Source: CAYFJO01 sp964343305 (GTDB taxonomy: Bacteria > Planctomycetota > Planctomycetia > Pirellulales > Pirellulaceae). Taken from it: a stretch of 14,930 nt of DNA. Where the stretch lies: assembly GCA_964343305.1 (NCBI GenBank), contig CAYFJO010000267.1:1-14930 (forward strand), read 5' to 3'. Made by a program: the position numbers and the translations under genes. The number at the start of each line of letters is the position of its first letter. Within the stretch, counting starts at the first letter, position 1. This document shows, piece by piece, positions 6,990 to 14,381 of this stretch. Under the pieces are notes generated by a model. It had not been told where the DNA came from and searched no databases. It saw only the letters and a list, made by a program, of their open reading frames with translations.

Positions 6990-7991
6990 ATGGCGAACCC
7001 TGATCCCAACAAATTGAAAGTCAAAAGAGATTTCAGCCGGCCGGGCGTGTTGTTCAGCGTCGCTCGCATGCCGCAGTCAACTCAGTTGTTTCTCGGCAGT
7101 TCCGACGGCAACGTTTACGACTTGGACATCGAAGCCGAAAAGCTGGAACTGGGCGAATTCAAAGGCCATCGGGGCTATGTGATGGAAGTCGTGCTGGCCG
7201 GCAACTACGTCGTTTCCGGAGCGTACGACGGCCAGTTGATTTGGTGGGGCGCCCAATCGCGAGAGCAAGTGCGGTCGATCAAAGCACACAAGAAATGGGT
7301 CCGAGCCATGGACGTTTCGCCCGACGGCAAAATCGTCGCGAGCGTGTCCGACGACATGGTTTGTCGTTTGTGGGACGGCGAAAGCGGCAAGCCGATTCGT
7401 GAGTTGCGCGGCCACCAGGAAAAGACACCACATCATTTTCCGTCGATGCTGTTCTGCTGCCGGTTCTCGTCCGACGGAAAATATCTGGCGACAGGCGACA
7501 AGGTCGGTCATGTCGTCGTTTGGGAAACCGCGACTGGGAAGCAAATGACCGCGATCGAAACGCCAACCATGTATACGTGGGACCCCAAGCAGCGAATTCA
7601 CTCGATCGGCGGAGTTCGTAGTCTGGCGTTTTCGCCCGACTCGCGGTTGTTAGCCATCGGTGGCATGGGACAGGTCGGCAATATCGACCATCTGGGCGCG
7701 ATGGCAAGGTGGGAAATCTTCGATTGGCGCAATGGCGAACAAACCCACAAGTACGACGGCGACACCCACAAGGGACTGGTGGAGCAGATGCAGTTTGGGC
7801 CCGACGGCAAATGGCTGCTGGCCGCGGGCGGCGATCACGGCGGGTTTATCAAATTCTATGAACTGGATACTTCGAAGATCATCAAACAAGACAAGGCCCC
7901 GATGCACGTCCACGATTTCACGATGAACGAAGACCAGGATACGATTTACGCGGCAGGTCACGGAAAAATCGTTGTCTGGCAACTCACGTAA
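6990..7991 (+). CDS. WD40 repeat beta-propeller protein
   Basis: The product is 333 residues. ATG 6990 follows AGGTGA (6981-6986), with unusually short spacing of three bases. WD40 blades are readable about every 40 residues: SSDGNVYDLD (37-46), SGAYDGQLIWW (76-86), ASVSDDMVCRLWD (117-129), ATGDKVGHVVVWE (167-179), a variant blade around 207-247, AAGGDHGGFIKFYE (278-291) and a closing strand GKIVVWQLT (325-333). This fits a single seven-bladed propeller covering the whole chain. There is no signal peptide or membrane segment, so it should be cytoplasmic, unlike the two exported products of the genes before it. Such WD40 genes often follow DUF1549/DUF1501 pairs in planctomycetes. A scaffold role is a family-level guess. 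It is 65 bases from the DUF1501 gene and ends at a hairpin at 7997-8023. Confidence 0.92.
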   Translation: MANPDPNKLKVKRDFSRPGVLFSVARMPQSTQLFLGSSDGNVYDLDIEAEKLELGEFKGHRGYVMEVVLAGNYVVSGAYDGQLIWWGAQSREQVRSIKAHKKWVRAMDVSPDGKIVASVSDDMVCRLWDGESGKPIRELRGHQEKTPHHFPSMLFCCRFSSDGKYLATGDKVGHVVVWETATGKQMTAIETPTMYTWDPKQRIHSIGGVRSLAFSPDSRLLAIGGMGQVGNIDHLGAMARWEIFDWRNGEQTHKYDGDTHKGLVEQMQFGPDGKWLLAAGGDHGGFIKFYELDTSKIIKQDKAPMHVHDFTMNEDQDTIYAAGHGKIVVWQLT

Positions 7992-8023
7992 AAACCGCCC
8001 GCCAAATCCGTGGACTGGCGGGC
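7990..8023 (-). terminator. Intrinsic terminator between convergent WD40 and lipoprotein genes
   Basis: GCCCGCCA (7997-8004) and TGGCGGGC (8016-8023) form an 8-bp perfect stem with an 11-base loop. Read on the minus strand, the stem is followed by GG and then five Ts (7990-7994), the classic form for terminating the lipoprotein transcript that ends at 8057. On the plus strand the hairpin starts six bases after the WD40 stop but has no T-tract, so it may work only partly in that direction. Confidence 0.8.
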
Positions 8024-8056
8024 CACTTGAAAATGAAGATTAGTTTTGGTCCGGTC

Positions 8057-9636
8057 TTAGCGGAAGTCGCCACCAGAACTGTTGGTGGTGCCTGCCTCCT
8101 TCTTGGGCATAAACTTTGAAATCGCCTGCTCTTTTTGAATCTGCTTGCCTTCCGCCAACGCTTTTCCTGTCGCGTCTCCCAACATGCGTTGATAGGCCAC
8201 CAACAGCAACTCGTCGGACAACAGTTTTTGTGTGTGATAATATCGAATCTCAGCGAGTGACCTTAGCGGGTTGAAATCTCTGTCCTTCTGTTCAAGCAGT
8301 TGCCCAATGCGGCCTTTAACCTGGTCGGCATTCAGTGACGGCATTTCCCCAACGCGATACTCTTTGTCCGCGATTGCGACGAAAATCTGATCCAGCATCA
8401 TGTCCACGGGGTCTTTCGTGACATCTTTCAAGTCGACGCGGTCGCGGTACACTTGAATGTTGTTAAGAGAATTGGTTTCGCGAATCACTCTTCCATCGCC
8501 AACGTTCATCAATCGCAATTTGACTTCGACGTTGTAGCTGGCGCTCTCCCTCCCAATTCCTTTGACTCGAACATCGAACACCGCCAACAAGTCGATGCCA
8601 CGCTTACGAGCTTTGTCCATTAGTTCCTTGGCCGTTCCCTTGCCAAAGTACAGCACGCCGGGAAGGGCCCGCTCATCAACTCGCTCTTCGCCACTAGTGG
8701 TTGTGTGAAAGCCGTTGTTGCTTTTTGGAATGTTGCTGATTTGTCGCAGAAGTTCACCGTAGTATTCGCGATTCAGTCGCATATCAAGCCGCTCCAAAAA
8801 ACGAGCACCAACGTCGCCTGTGTAATTTGTGCCTTTGGCTCTTTCGAAGCGCCCCTTTGGTTGGGTCTGCTTCTGTTTCTCGTAAGCGTCAATCTTCTCT
8901 TTCATGGCTCTCGGAAAAGGCACTCCGTCTGGTGTTTCGCCGATTTTCGGGAGCTTGCCGCCCCGCATATCCTTGGGTGTGGAGACCATCATTCCCATGC
9001 CCCATAACAGAGCCATCGAAGGTCGGCGAAAACCACTAACAAAATACATTTTCTGAGCGGCGGCCGCTTCATCATTTGTCAACACGTGACCGTACAAGTA
9101 CTTCAATCCATCCGCGTCTCGGCCCTCACCAAAGGCGGTTTCGGCTTCGTCCAAGTAGCGTCCGGAACCAGCATTCAAAATGCTGTCGGCCGGCACCCCG
9201 GACGATTGCTCGTTGGATCCCGATGGTTTTGTACTATCCGTACTTGGGTCGGATGAGGCCGAGCCTGCTGGATCACTTCCTGCCGGATCACTTCCTGCCG
9301 GATCACTTCCTGCCGGGTCACTTCNNNNNNNNNNNNNNNNNNNNNNNNNNNNNNNNNNNNNNNNNNNNNNNNNNNNNNNNNNNNNNNNNNNNNNNNNNNN
9401 NNNNNNNNNNNNNNNNNNNNNNNNCCTGCTGGGTCGCCACCTGCTGGGTCGCCACCGCCGTCGGCAGCGTTCACACCGCCATCACCATTGCCTTTCTTTG
9501 CAATTGCATCGTTGCCGTCCTTGTTCGCATCGGAATCCGCATTACCTGTATCAGACGGGGGCGCCGAACCACCACCACAACTTGCCAGACAAATGGTAAA
9601 ACTCACAATGACCAAACAGGAAAAGAGCCGAATCAT
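8057..9636 (-). CDS. Lipoprotein of unknown function, gene interrupted by an assembly gap in a repeat
   Basis: The start is ATG 9636. A lipoprotein signal follows: MIRLFSCLVIVSFTICLASC, with C20 as the lipidated cysteine in LASC. Seventy residues are readable before the gap, rich in Gly, Asp, Ala and Asn and ending GGDPAGGDPA. After the gap (9325-9424 as placed) the frame ending at 8057 resumes with GSDPA units and continues 421 residues to the stop. Matching pentapeptides on both sides show one gene, of at least 491 residues plus the gap. The 100-N placeholder does not preserve frame, so its length is not real. The frame from GTG 9196 is only the downstream part. The body (FLERLDMRLNREYYGELL, FGKGTAKELMDKARKRGIDLL, VEVKLRLMNVGDGRVIRETN) matches no family I can name. 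The linker probably spaces a globular domain from the membrane. Confidence 0.82.
9264..9454 (-). repeat. 15-bp tandem repeat array spanning the assembly gap
   Basis: Four 15-bp units are readable on the right-hand (coding-strand downstream) side at 9264-9323, plus-strand form CCTGCYGGRTCACTT. Two more at 9425-9454 read CCTGCTGGGTCGCCA. On the coding strand they encode Gly-Ser-Asp-Pro-Ala and Gly-Gly-Asp-Pro-Ala units. The array continues into 100 Ns (9325-9424), so copy number is unknown. The two unit types differ, implying the array changes composition inside the gap. Confidence 0.9.
9325..9424. other. Assembly gap of 100 Ns
   Basis: Exactly 100 Ns is a usual scaffolding placeholder. Both edges fall in the 15-bp tandem repeat, so the cause is probably short reads failing to cross the repeat. 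True length is unknown. Confidence 0.97.
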
Positions 9637-9854
9637 GACGAAACCTCGGTTGAGCGAAATTGCGAAGTTGAGTGACTGGATCGACGACGTGGGTGGGATT
9701 GTCCCATTACGCACGCTATTTTGTCCATTAGTATATGCGACTCGGAAATCTATCGCCAGCCAATTTTGTCCGACTTTGGTGCTACTCTGTGCCCCAGCAG
9801 GCACACAATAAACTCAAAACCTAGCGTGAAAGATTAAGCCGTCTTTTCAAACCG

Positions 9855-10112
9855 TTAGAGGCGTAAACCAGGTCGCAGCCAGTGAATAATCACGTCACGA
9901 TGCTCCGTTGCTCGCGGGTAGCGGTCGACTTCTTCTTCGGCGAATTGGTAGGCGGATTCATATTGGGCGCGGGCACGTTCCGCTCCTTCCTTGCTGCTGT
10001 CCAGCTTTAGCTCACGGGCACCTAGCAAGGTGTTCACTTTGGGGCGAGTGTGTTTTGGGTACGTCGCCTCGCAGCTTTTGGCGGCGAGCAAACGATGGTA
10101 GAATATTACCAA
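9855..10112 (-). CDS. Small coding-like frame, possible gene remnant
   Basis: The frame reads 85 residues from TTG 10112, or 60 residues from GTG 10037, and ends with TAA at 9855. The C-terminal half (GAERARAQYESAYQFAEEEV then DRYPRATEHRDVIIHWLRPG) has the charged, helical composition and GC-rich third positions of a real protein. The first 25 residues look less protein-like. I know no family. It could be a small protein or the preserved 3' end of a degraded gene. No Shine-Dalgarno is obvious for either start. Confidence 0.33.
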   Translation of the reverse strand: MVIFYHRLLAAKSCEATYPKHTRPKVNTLLGARELKLDSSKEGAERARAQYESAYQFAEEEVDRYPRATEHRDVIIHWLRPGLRL

Positions 10113-10253
10113 CCAAAAGTAGTGGTGGACAACGCGGTATCATCGAGATTGACCGATCTACACAACGCGGAAACAAACGCGACCAACTATCAGCGATCGC
10201 CATCCGCGTTGATCGCAGAAGTCGACAAAATGCAGCTGGAAGTGCGAGAGTAG
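10095..10253 (+). CDS. Small coding-like frame (52 residues), unknown
   Basis: ATG 10095 opens a 52-residue frame that stops at TAG 10251-10253. The peptide is hydrophilic and helical (VSSRLTDLHNAETNATNYQR, ALIAEVDKMQLEVRE). It overlaps the start of the minus-strand frame by 18 bases. No Shine-Dalgarno is visible and third positions are mixed. The helical NYQR..ALIAEVDKMQLE segment looks like a piece of a longer coiled-coil or TolC-like protein, but that is only an impression. Confidence 0.25.
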   Translation: MVEYYQPKVVVDNAVSSRLTDLHNAETNATNYQRSPSALIAEVDKMQLEVRE

Positions 10254-10344
10254 CTGAGTTCACCACCGCCGGATGTAACTTCCTCTAAAGCAAGCTGAAT
10301 CACAGTCCGAGGTCCAACATAACCGCAAGCGTTAATCAGACGAA

Positions 10345-12090
10345 TTGTCGCCACACACTTCTCCGAATCCGAAACGCAACAGCTACTTATTCAAATGGCT
10401 GTTGAATCGCTTGAATGAGAATCTCTGGTTGGTTTGCATTCTGTTTGTCACTGCATTTCTCGCGTCTTCTTCAGGTTGGCAGAAGTCCGTCACGGTGGAT
10501 GAATTCAGTTACTTGCCAAATGGATATGCGATATGGAAGGCTGGGGCGTTTCACATGGATTCGGGAACGACGCCGTTGCCAAAGATGTTGATGGCACTGC
10601 CGGTGGTCATTCGCAGTGAAATACATTGCGACCTCGCGAATGTTCATGACGAGGCGTCTTGGCGATTTGGCCGACGCTATTTGGAGGAGAACGAGAATGC
10701 CTATCACCGTTCTTTCATGCTCGCTCGTATCGTGTCGATCATCGCTCTGTTGGCCACGAGTTTGCTGGTTTATGCGTTCGCTTCTAATCTTTACGGTCCA
10801 ACAGCCGGCGGCCTGGCTGCCACGTGCACTGCGTTGTCTCCGAACATGATCGCACATGGCCGGCTTGCAACGACAGACATTTACTTCACCGCCGGGATGG
10901 TGCTGAGCCTGTGGGCTTTCGACCTTTTTCTGCGAAGTCCAAATGTGAGGCGAACGTGTTTGCTTGGTGTCGCAGTCGGTGCGACGACACTTTGCAAATT
11001 CACCGGCCTGTTTTTGTTTTTCTTGCTGCCTATCGCATTAATCTGCATCCTGGTCCTGCGGCGCCTTGGAATTGGCCAACACGACGACGACTTGCCTATT
11101 CAGCGACGCACGCTCTATTGTGGATTCGCGGCACTTGGGATCGCGATTCTTACCATCAACGCGGGGTACTTCTTCGACGGCTCGCTTTCGAGGCTCGATC
11201 GATTTGAATTTCAAACGACACCGTTTGTTTTCGTGCAACAACTCGTACCTGGCTGGCTGCCTGTGCCGTTGCCGTACTACTTTGTCCAAGGAATGGACTC
11301 ACAGTTGGCCGACGCCGAGTACGACTCGTATCTGATGGGACAGTTCAGCCTCAACGGTTTTTGGAACTATTACTTCATTGCCTTCCTGGTGAAGACACCG
11401 GTCGCGTTGCAACTGCTGGTTTTAGCCGCATTCGTTTGCAAGCGGGCGGTTCTGCACCGTGAAGTGCCCATCCTGGTCGTGAGCATAGGCTTGTTTGCAT
11501 TTCTGTCGTTCGTGGGACACAAGAATATCGGCCTCCGCTATCTCTTGTTTCTGATTCCATTTTTTTCGATTTTTATCGGCCGGCTGACGGTCTCTTCGTT
11601 TTGGACCTCGGTCCAGCATCATTGGAAGATCAAAGGACTCGCTGGCGTTTGCTGCGCGAGTTTGTTGGTTTCGTCACTGCTCGCCTGGCCACATTATCTC
11701 GCCTATTTCAATTGGCCCAGCGGCGGACCGACCCGCGGACATGAGTATCTCTTGGATTCAAATCTAGACTGGGGGCAAGATTTGATCTTGTTGCGAGAGT
11801 ACATGGAGTCGCAGCGGATAGAATCCGTCGACCTGGCCTACTTCGGTCGTGTGCCGCCGGATGTGTATGGAATTCAGTACCGCCCGCTGATTGATGAACC
11901 GGCCGGCCGGCACGTCGTTATCAGCGCAAACTTGCTGTGGGGACGAATGTACTTCGTGGGCGGCACGTCCTTTTGGCCCGACCGAGATCATTATCGAGCG
12001 TATCGTGACTTGAAGCCGAAAGCAGTGATTGGTCATACCTTGTATGTGTTCGAAGTGAAACGCGAGAACATGAACGAGTTGACCAAATGA
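10345..12090 (+). CDS. GT-C type membrane glycosyltransferase (PMT/ArnT-like)
   Basis: The product is 581 residues with roughly eleven hydrophobic membrane segments (for example 27-43, 127-147, 177-197, 204-239, 255-275, 343-365, 373-390, 398-412, 431-448). It resembles the dolichyl-phosphate-mannose protein mannosyltransferase / ArnT superfamily, which moves a sugar from a polyprenyl-phosphate carrier to a protein or lipid on the outer face of the membrane. Supporting motifs are the acidic pair D52-E53 in the first periplasmic loop (VDEFSYLPNGY), HGRLATTD with D178, FLVKTP (347-352), IGLRYLLF, and the C-terminal SNLDWGQDL around 472-480. The start is TTG 10345, since an in-frame stop lies at 10333-10335 and no early ATG exists. 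No Shine-Dalgarno is seen. Acceptor and donor are unknown. It stands alone, convergent with the next gene. Confidence 0.88.
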   Translation: MSPHTSPNPKRNSYLFKWLLNRLNENLWLVCILFVTAFLASSSGWQKSVTVDEFSYLPNGYAIWKAGAFHMDSGTTPLPKMLMALPVVIRSEIHCDLANVHDEASWRFGRRYLEENENAYHRSFMLARIVSIIALLATSLLVYAFASNLYGPTAGGLAATCTALSPNMIAHGRLATTDIYFTAGMVLSLWAFDLFLRSPNVRRTCLLGVAVGATTLCKFTGLFLFFLLPIALICILVLRRLGIGQHDDDLPIQRRTLYCGFAALGIAILTINAGYFFDGSLSRLDRFEFQTTPFVFVQQLVPGWLPVPLPYYFVQGMDSQLADAEYDSYLMGQFSLNGFWNYYFIAFLVKTPVALQLLVLAAFVCKRAVLHREVPILVVSIGLFAFLSFVGHKNIGLRYLLFLIPFFSIFIGRLTVSSFWTSVQHHWKIKGLAGVCCASLLVSSLLAWPHYLAYFNWPSGGPTRGHEYLLDSNLDWGQDLILLREYMESQRIESVDLAYFGRVPPDVYGIQYRPLIDEPAGRHVVISANLLWGRMYFVGGTSFWPDRDHYRAYRDLKPKAVIGHTLYVFEVKRENMNELTK

Positions 12091-12146
12091 ACCGCCTTAT
12101 TCTAATTGTGCTGTCTCGTTTCGCTCGTTGGCGCACGATGGATGGC

Positions 12147-12650
12147 CTAGAAAAAGACTTGTTGGCTTGTGTACAAGTCGATTCCCTTGGCATCGAGGCG
12201 GACTTCGACATACCAGTTGACTTGCGTTGTTTTGTTGGACAGCATGCTCATGCCGAAGGCCAGGGCCTTGCCTGCGGTGCCTTGAGGTTGGCTTTCTTCT
12301 TCGCTGGCTGGCCGGACGAGTTCGAATTGGTGTGTTGTCACTTCACCGGCTGGGTATTGTCTGGGACCTTCGATCTGTTTCTCGTCACGATAAATCTCGT
12401 GTTTCTCAGTTTTTGTTTCGTCACCTTCCTTCCATTTTTTGGTCTCCTGAGCGATGAGGGCGACGAATAGTCGGTTGCCTTCAATAGCCTTCTTGGCGGT
12501 GACGACAAAGGAGCCACGAACTGGCTCATCTGCCGGGATGGAAGTCTGTGCCAGTTCCAGTTTGATGTTGCCCTTGAGCATCCTCATCACGAAATACGCC
12601 GCGATGCCCCCAAAAACCGCGACCAAGATTCCCACGATGACGTAACCCAT
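12147..12650 (-). CDS. Small membrane-anchored protein, arrestin-like appearance
   Basis: The product is 167 residues from ATG 12650, which has AAAGGA (12656-12661) five bases upstream. A longer upstream frame is open but lacks a better start and would run into the ffh gene. Residues 2-21 are one transmembrane helix (GYVIVGILVAVFGGIAAYF) followed by a basic stop (MRMLKG). The rest (27-167) is beta-rich: GNIKLELAQTSIPADEPVRG, LFVALIAQE, VNWYVEVRLDAKGIDLYTSQ. The order of strands, a 'pADEpVrG' turn and a closing WYVEV strand recall arrestin-like domains such as Spo0M, but I cannot confirm this. It ends 56 bases from the end of the glycosyltransferase gene and is divergent from ffh. Confidence 0.75.
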   Translation of the reverse strand: MGYVIVGILVAVFGGIAAYFVMRMLKGNIKLELAQTSIPADEPVRGSFVVTAKKAIEGNRLFVALIAQETKKWKEGDETKTEKHEIYRDEKQIEGPRQYPAGEVTTHQFELVRPASEEESQPQGTAGKALAFGMSMLSNKTTQVNWYVEVRLDAKGIDLYTSQQVFF

Positions 12651-12694
12651 AACTTTTCCTTTCGGGGAGGCGTTGATTCGTAGCTGTTGATGAT

Positions 12695-12722
12695 AACCGT
12701 TTTTCATGCGAAAAAAACCGTT
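12695..12722. promoter_or_regulatory. Pair of AACCGTT direct repeats upstream of ffh
   Basis: AACCGTT occurs at 12695-12701 and again at 12716-12722, start to start 21 bases, about two helical turns. The pair lies in the 202-base divergent region and just ahead of the candidate ffh -35. Such spacing suits a dimeric regulator, but two 7-mers alone are weak evidence. Confidence 0.25.
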
Positions 12723-12741
12723 CTCCCTTGGCAGTAAGCAT

Positions 12742-12770
12742 TTACAAGGTCTGAAGGCGTTCGCTACAAT
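12742..12770 (+). promoter_or_regulatory. Candidate sigma-70 type promoter of ffh-rpsP
   Basis: TTACAA (12742-12747), a 17-base spacer, then TACAAT (12765-12770). Each box matches the consensus at four or five of six positions and the spacing is ideal. Transcription would begin near 12777, about 75 bases before the ffh ATG. Confidence 0.6.
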
Positions 12771-12852
12771 GCGAGTTTGATTTTTGCTCCCCTGTGCTGG
12801 GGGTGTGACATTTCCCGCATTATTCCCACCGGGAAGTTCTATCAGGTGAACC

Positions 12853-14331
12853 ATGTTTGAAAGCCTGCAAGAGCAACTACAAGGTGCTTTCAAGACGCTG
12901 CGTGGCAAAGGCAAGCTGTCCGAAGCCAACATGCGCGATACGCTGCGCATGGTCGAGGATTCGTTGCTCGAAGCGGACGTCAGCTATGAAGTGGTCAAAA
13001 ACTTCATGGCCCAAGTCAGTGAAAAGGCACTTGGCGAAAAAGTACTCCTGGCCCTCGATCCCAGCCAGCACCTGGTCAAGATCGTCCATGACGAATTGAT
13101 CGAAACATTGGGGGCGGAAGATGCGGGATTGAATCTGCGACAAGATTTCAATGTCTTGATGCTCTGCGGCCTGCAAGGGTCGGGCAAAACAACCACATGC
13201 GGCAAGCTTGCCCGTTTGCTCGAACAGCAGAATCTGAAAACGATGCTGGTGGCCGCCGACCTGCAGCGTCCGGCCGCGATCGATCAACTGCACGTTCTCG
13301 GCGAACAACTCAAGATTTCCGTTTATTCAGACAAGGGCACAAAAGATCCAGTCAAAGTTTGTCAAGACGCAGTCAAGAAGGCTCGTGCAGAAGACATTCA
13401 GGTTGTTATTCTCGACACGGCCGGTCGGTTGGCGATCGACGAAGAGTTGATGAATGAGCTGAGGCGGATTGACGAAAAAGTCGGTCCGGATCAGGCCATG
13501 CTGGTGGTCGATGGCATGACGGGCCAGGACGCGGTTAACAGTGCCAAGGCGTTTAATGAAGCGCTGACGCTTAACGGCGTGATCATGACCAAGCTGGACG
13601 GCGATGCTCGCGGCGGTGCGTTGTTGTCGGTTCGGCAAGTCGCAGACGTTCCCGTGAAGTTTATCGGCACGGGCGAACATCTCGATTCACTGGAGCCGTT
13701 TCGTGCGGACGGAATGGCTGGTCGAATCCTTGGCATGGGTGACATTGTCGAGTTGGCTCGCCAGGCACAAGACATCGTCGACGAAAAGGAGCAGCAACGC
13801 CTCGAAGAGCAGCTTCTCAAAGGTGAATTCACGCTGGACGACTTTAAGGTCCAAATCGAAAAGCTGATGAAGCCCGGCTTGATGATGAAGATGATGGGCC
13901 TGTTGCCGGGAATGGGCCAAATGAAGGAAGCCATGGGTGCAGTCGATGCCGAGGGCGACACCAAACGGCTCGTCGGCCTGATCGACTCGATGACTCCCGA
14001 AGAGCGTCGAAATCCAAAAGTCATCGACCAGAGCCGCCGGATTCGCATCGCCAACGGAGCTGGCTGCCAGCCGCAACAAGTCAACGAACTCGTCAAGCAA
14101 TACGAGATGATGAAGCCGTTGGTCACGGGCATGGCCGGCAAGAATATGAACGAACGCATGCAGATGATGAACGATCTGCAAAACAGCGGCTTGCTGGACC
14201 CCGGCAGCCGAGCGAAAAAAGTGAAACAAAGCACGGGCAAACGGCTGTCGCCAAAAGAACGTGCGAAGATGAAAAAACAACGTGAAAAAGAAGAGCGTCG
14301 CCGTCGTCGCGAGCGAAAAGGAAAAGCGTAA
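12853..14331 (+). CDS. ffh: Signal recognition particle GTPase Ffh (SRP54)
   Basis: The product is 492 residues. It binds signal sequences of membrane and exported proteins as they leave the ribosome and delivers them to FtsY and the translocon, together with the 4.5S/SRP RNA. An N-terminal helical bundle (1-95) precedes the G domain: P-loop GLQGSGKT (106-113), DLQRPAA (136-142), DTAGR (188-192) and TKLDG (246-250). The methionine-rich M domain spans about 325-440, with MMKMMGLLPGMGQMKEAMG and the RNA-binding segment SRRIRIANGAG (394-404). The last 38 residues are an unusual basic tail, with 20 Lys/Arg against 5 Glu. ATG 12853 follows AGGTGA with short spacing. rpsP starts 50 bases downstream, the widely conserved ffh-rpsP order, so trmD or rimM is expected beyond the window. 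Confidence 0.97.
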   Translation: MFESLQEQLQGAFKTLRGKGKLSEANMRDTLRMVEDSLLEADVSYEVVKNFMAQVSEKALGEKVLLALDPSQHLVKIVHDELIETLGAEDAGLNLRQDFNVLMLCGLQGSGKTTTCGKLARLLEQQNLKTMLVAADLQRPAAIDQLHVLGEQLKISVYSDKGTKDPVKVCQDAVKKARAEDIQVVILDTAGRLAIDEELMNELRRIDEKVGPDQAMLVVDGMTGQDAVNSAKAFNEALTLNGVIMTKLDGDARGGALLSVRQVADVPVKFIGTGEHLDSLEPFRADGMAGRILGMGDIVELARQAQDIVDEKEQQRLEEQLLKGEFTLDDFKVQIEKLMKPGLMMKMMGLLPGMGQMKEAMGAVDAEGDTKRLVGLIDSMTPEERRNPKVIDQSRRIRIANGAGCQPQQVNELVKQYEMMKPLVTGMAGKNMNERMQMMNDLQNSGLLDPGSRAKKVKQSTGKRLSPKERAKMKKQREKEERRRRRERKGKA

Positions 14332-14381
14332 GGACGTCGACGTTCAAGCAAATCCAGTTCCCGCTTAATGAGGAGAGTTTA

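Larger units (their letters stand above)
9637..10344. other. 708-base region without a convincing full-length gene
   Basis: The part next to the lipoprotein gene (9637-9800) should hold its promoter. On the minus strand a TATACT-like box lies near 9734, but no firm -35 is seen. Also present are a 13-base palindrome at 9694-9706 (TGGGA/TCCCA), two direct copies of ATTTTGTCC (9718 and 9763), and a hairpin at 9788-9805 (TGTGCC/GGCACA). The right part contains two small coding-like frames listed separately. The last 90 bases before the glycosyltransferase show no clear promoter or ribosome binding site. Confidence 0.5.

Noticed and set aside
9264..9454. CRISPR-like short repeats beside the gap
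   Set aside because: Units are contiguous 15-mers without spacers and translate in frame to a protein linker, so this is a coding tandem repeat.
9908..10288. Plus-strand 126-codon frame in the region before the glycosyltransferase
   Set aside because: Arg/Cys/Leu-rich composition and antisense to the more protein-like minus-strand frame; no start signal.
12087..12470. Plus-strand 127-codon frame whose ATG overlaps the glycosyltransferase stop (ATGA)
   Set aside because: The ATGA overlap is attractive, but most of it is antisense to the well-supported membrane protein gene, which has a good Shine-Dalgarno and a transmembrane helix. Its own peptide is Phe/Cys/Leu-rich as expected of a shadow.
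13491..14351. Minus-strand 286-codon frame
   Set aside because: Antisense to ffh, with Ser/Arg/Phe bias produced by the reverse complement of the methionine- and lysine-rich coding sequence.
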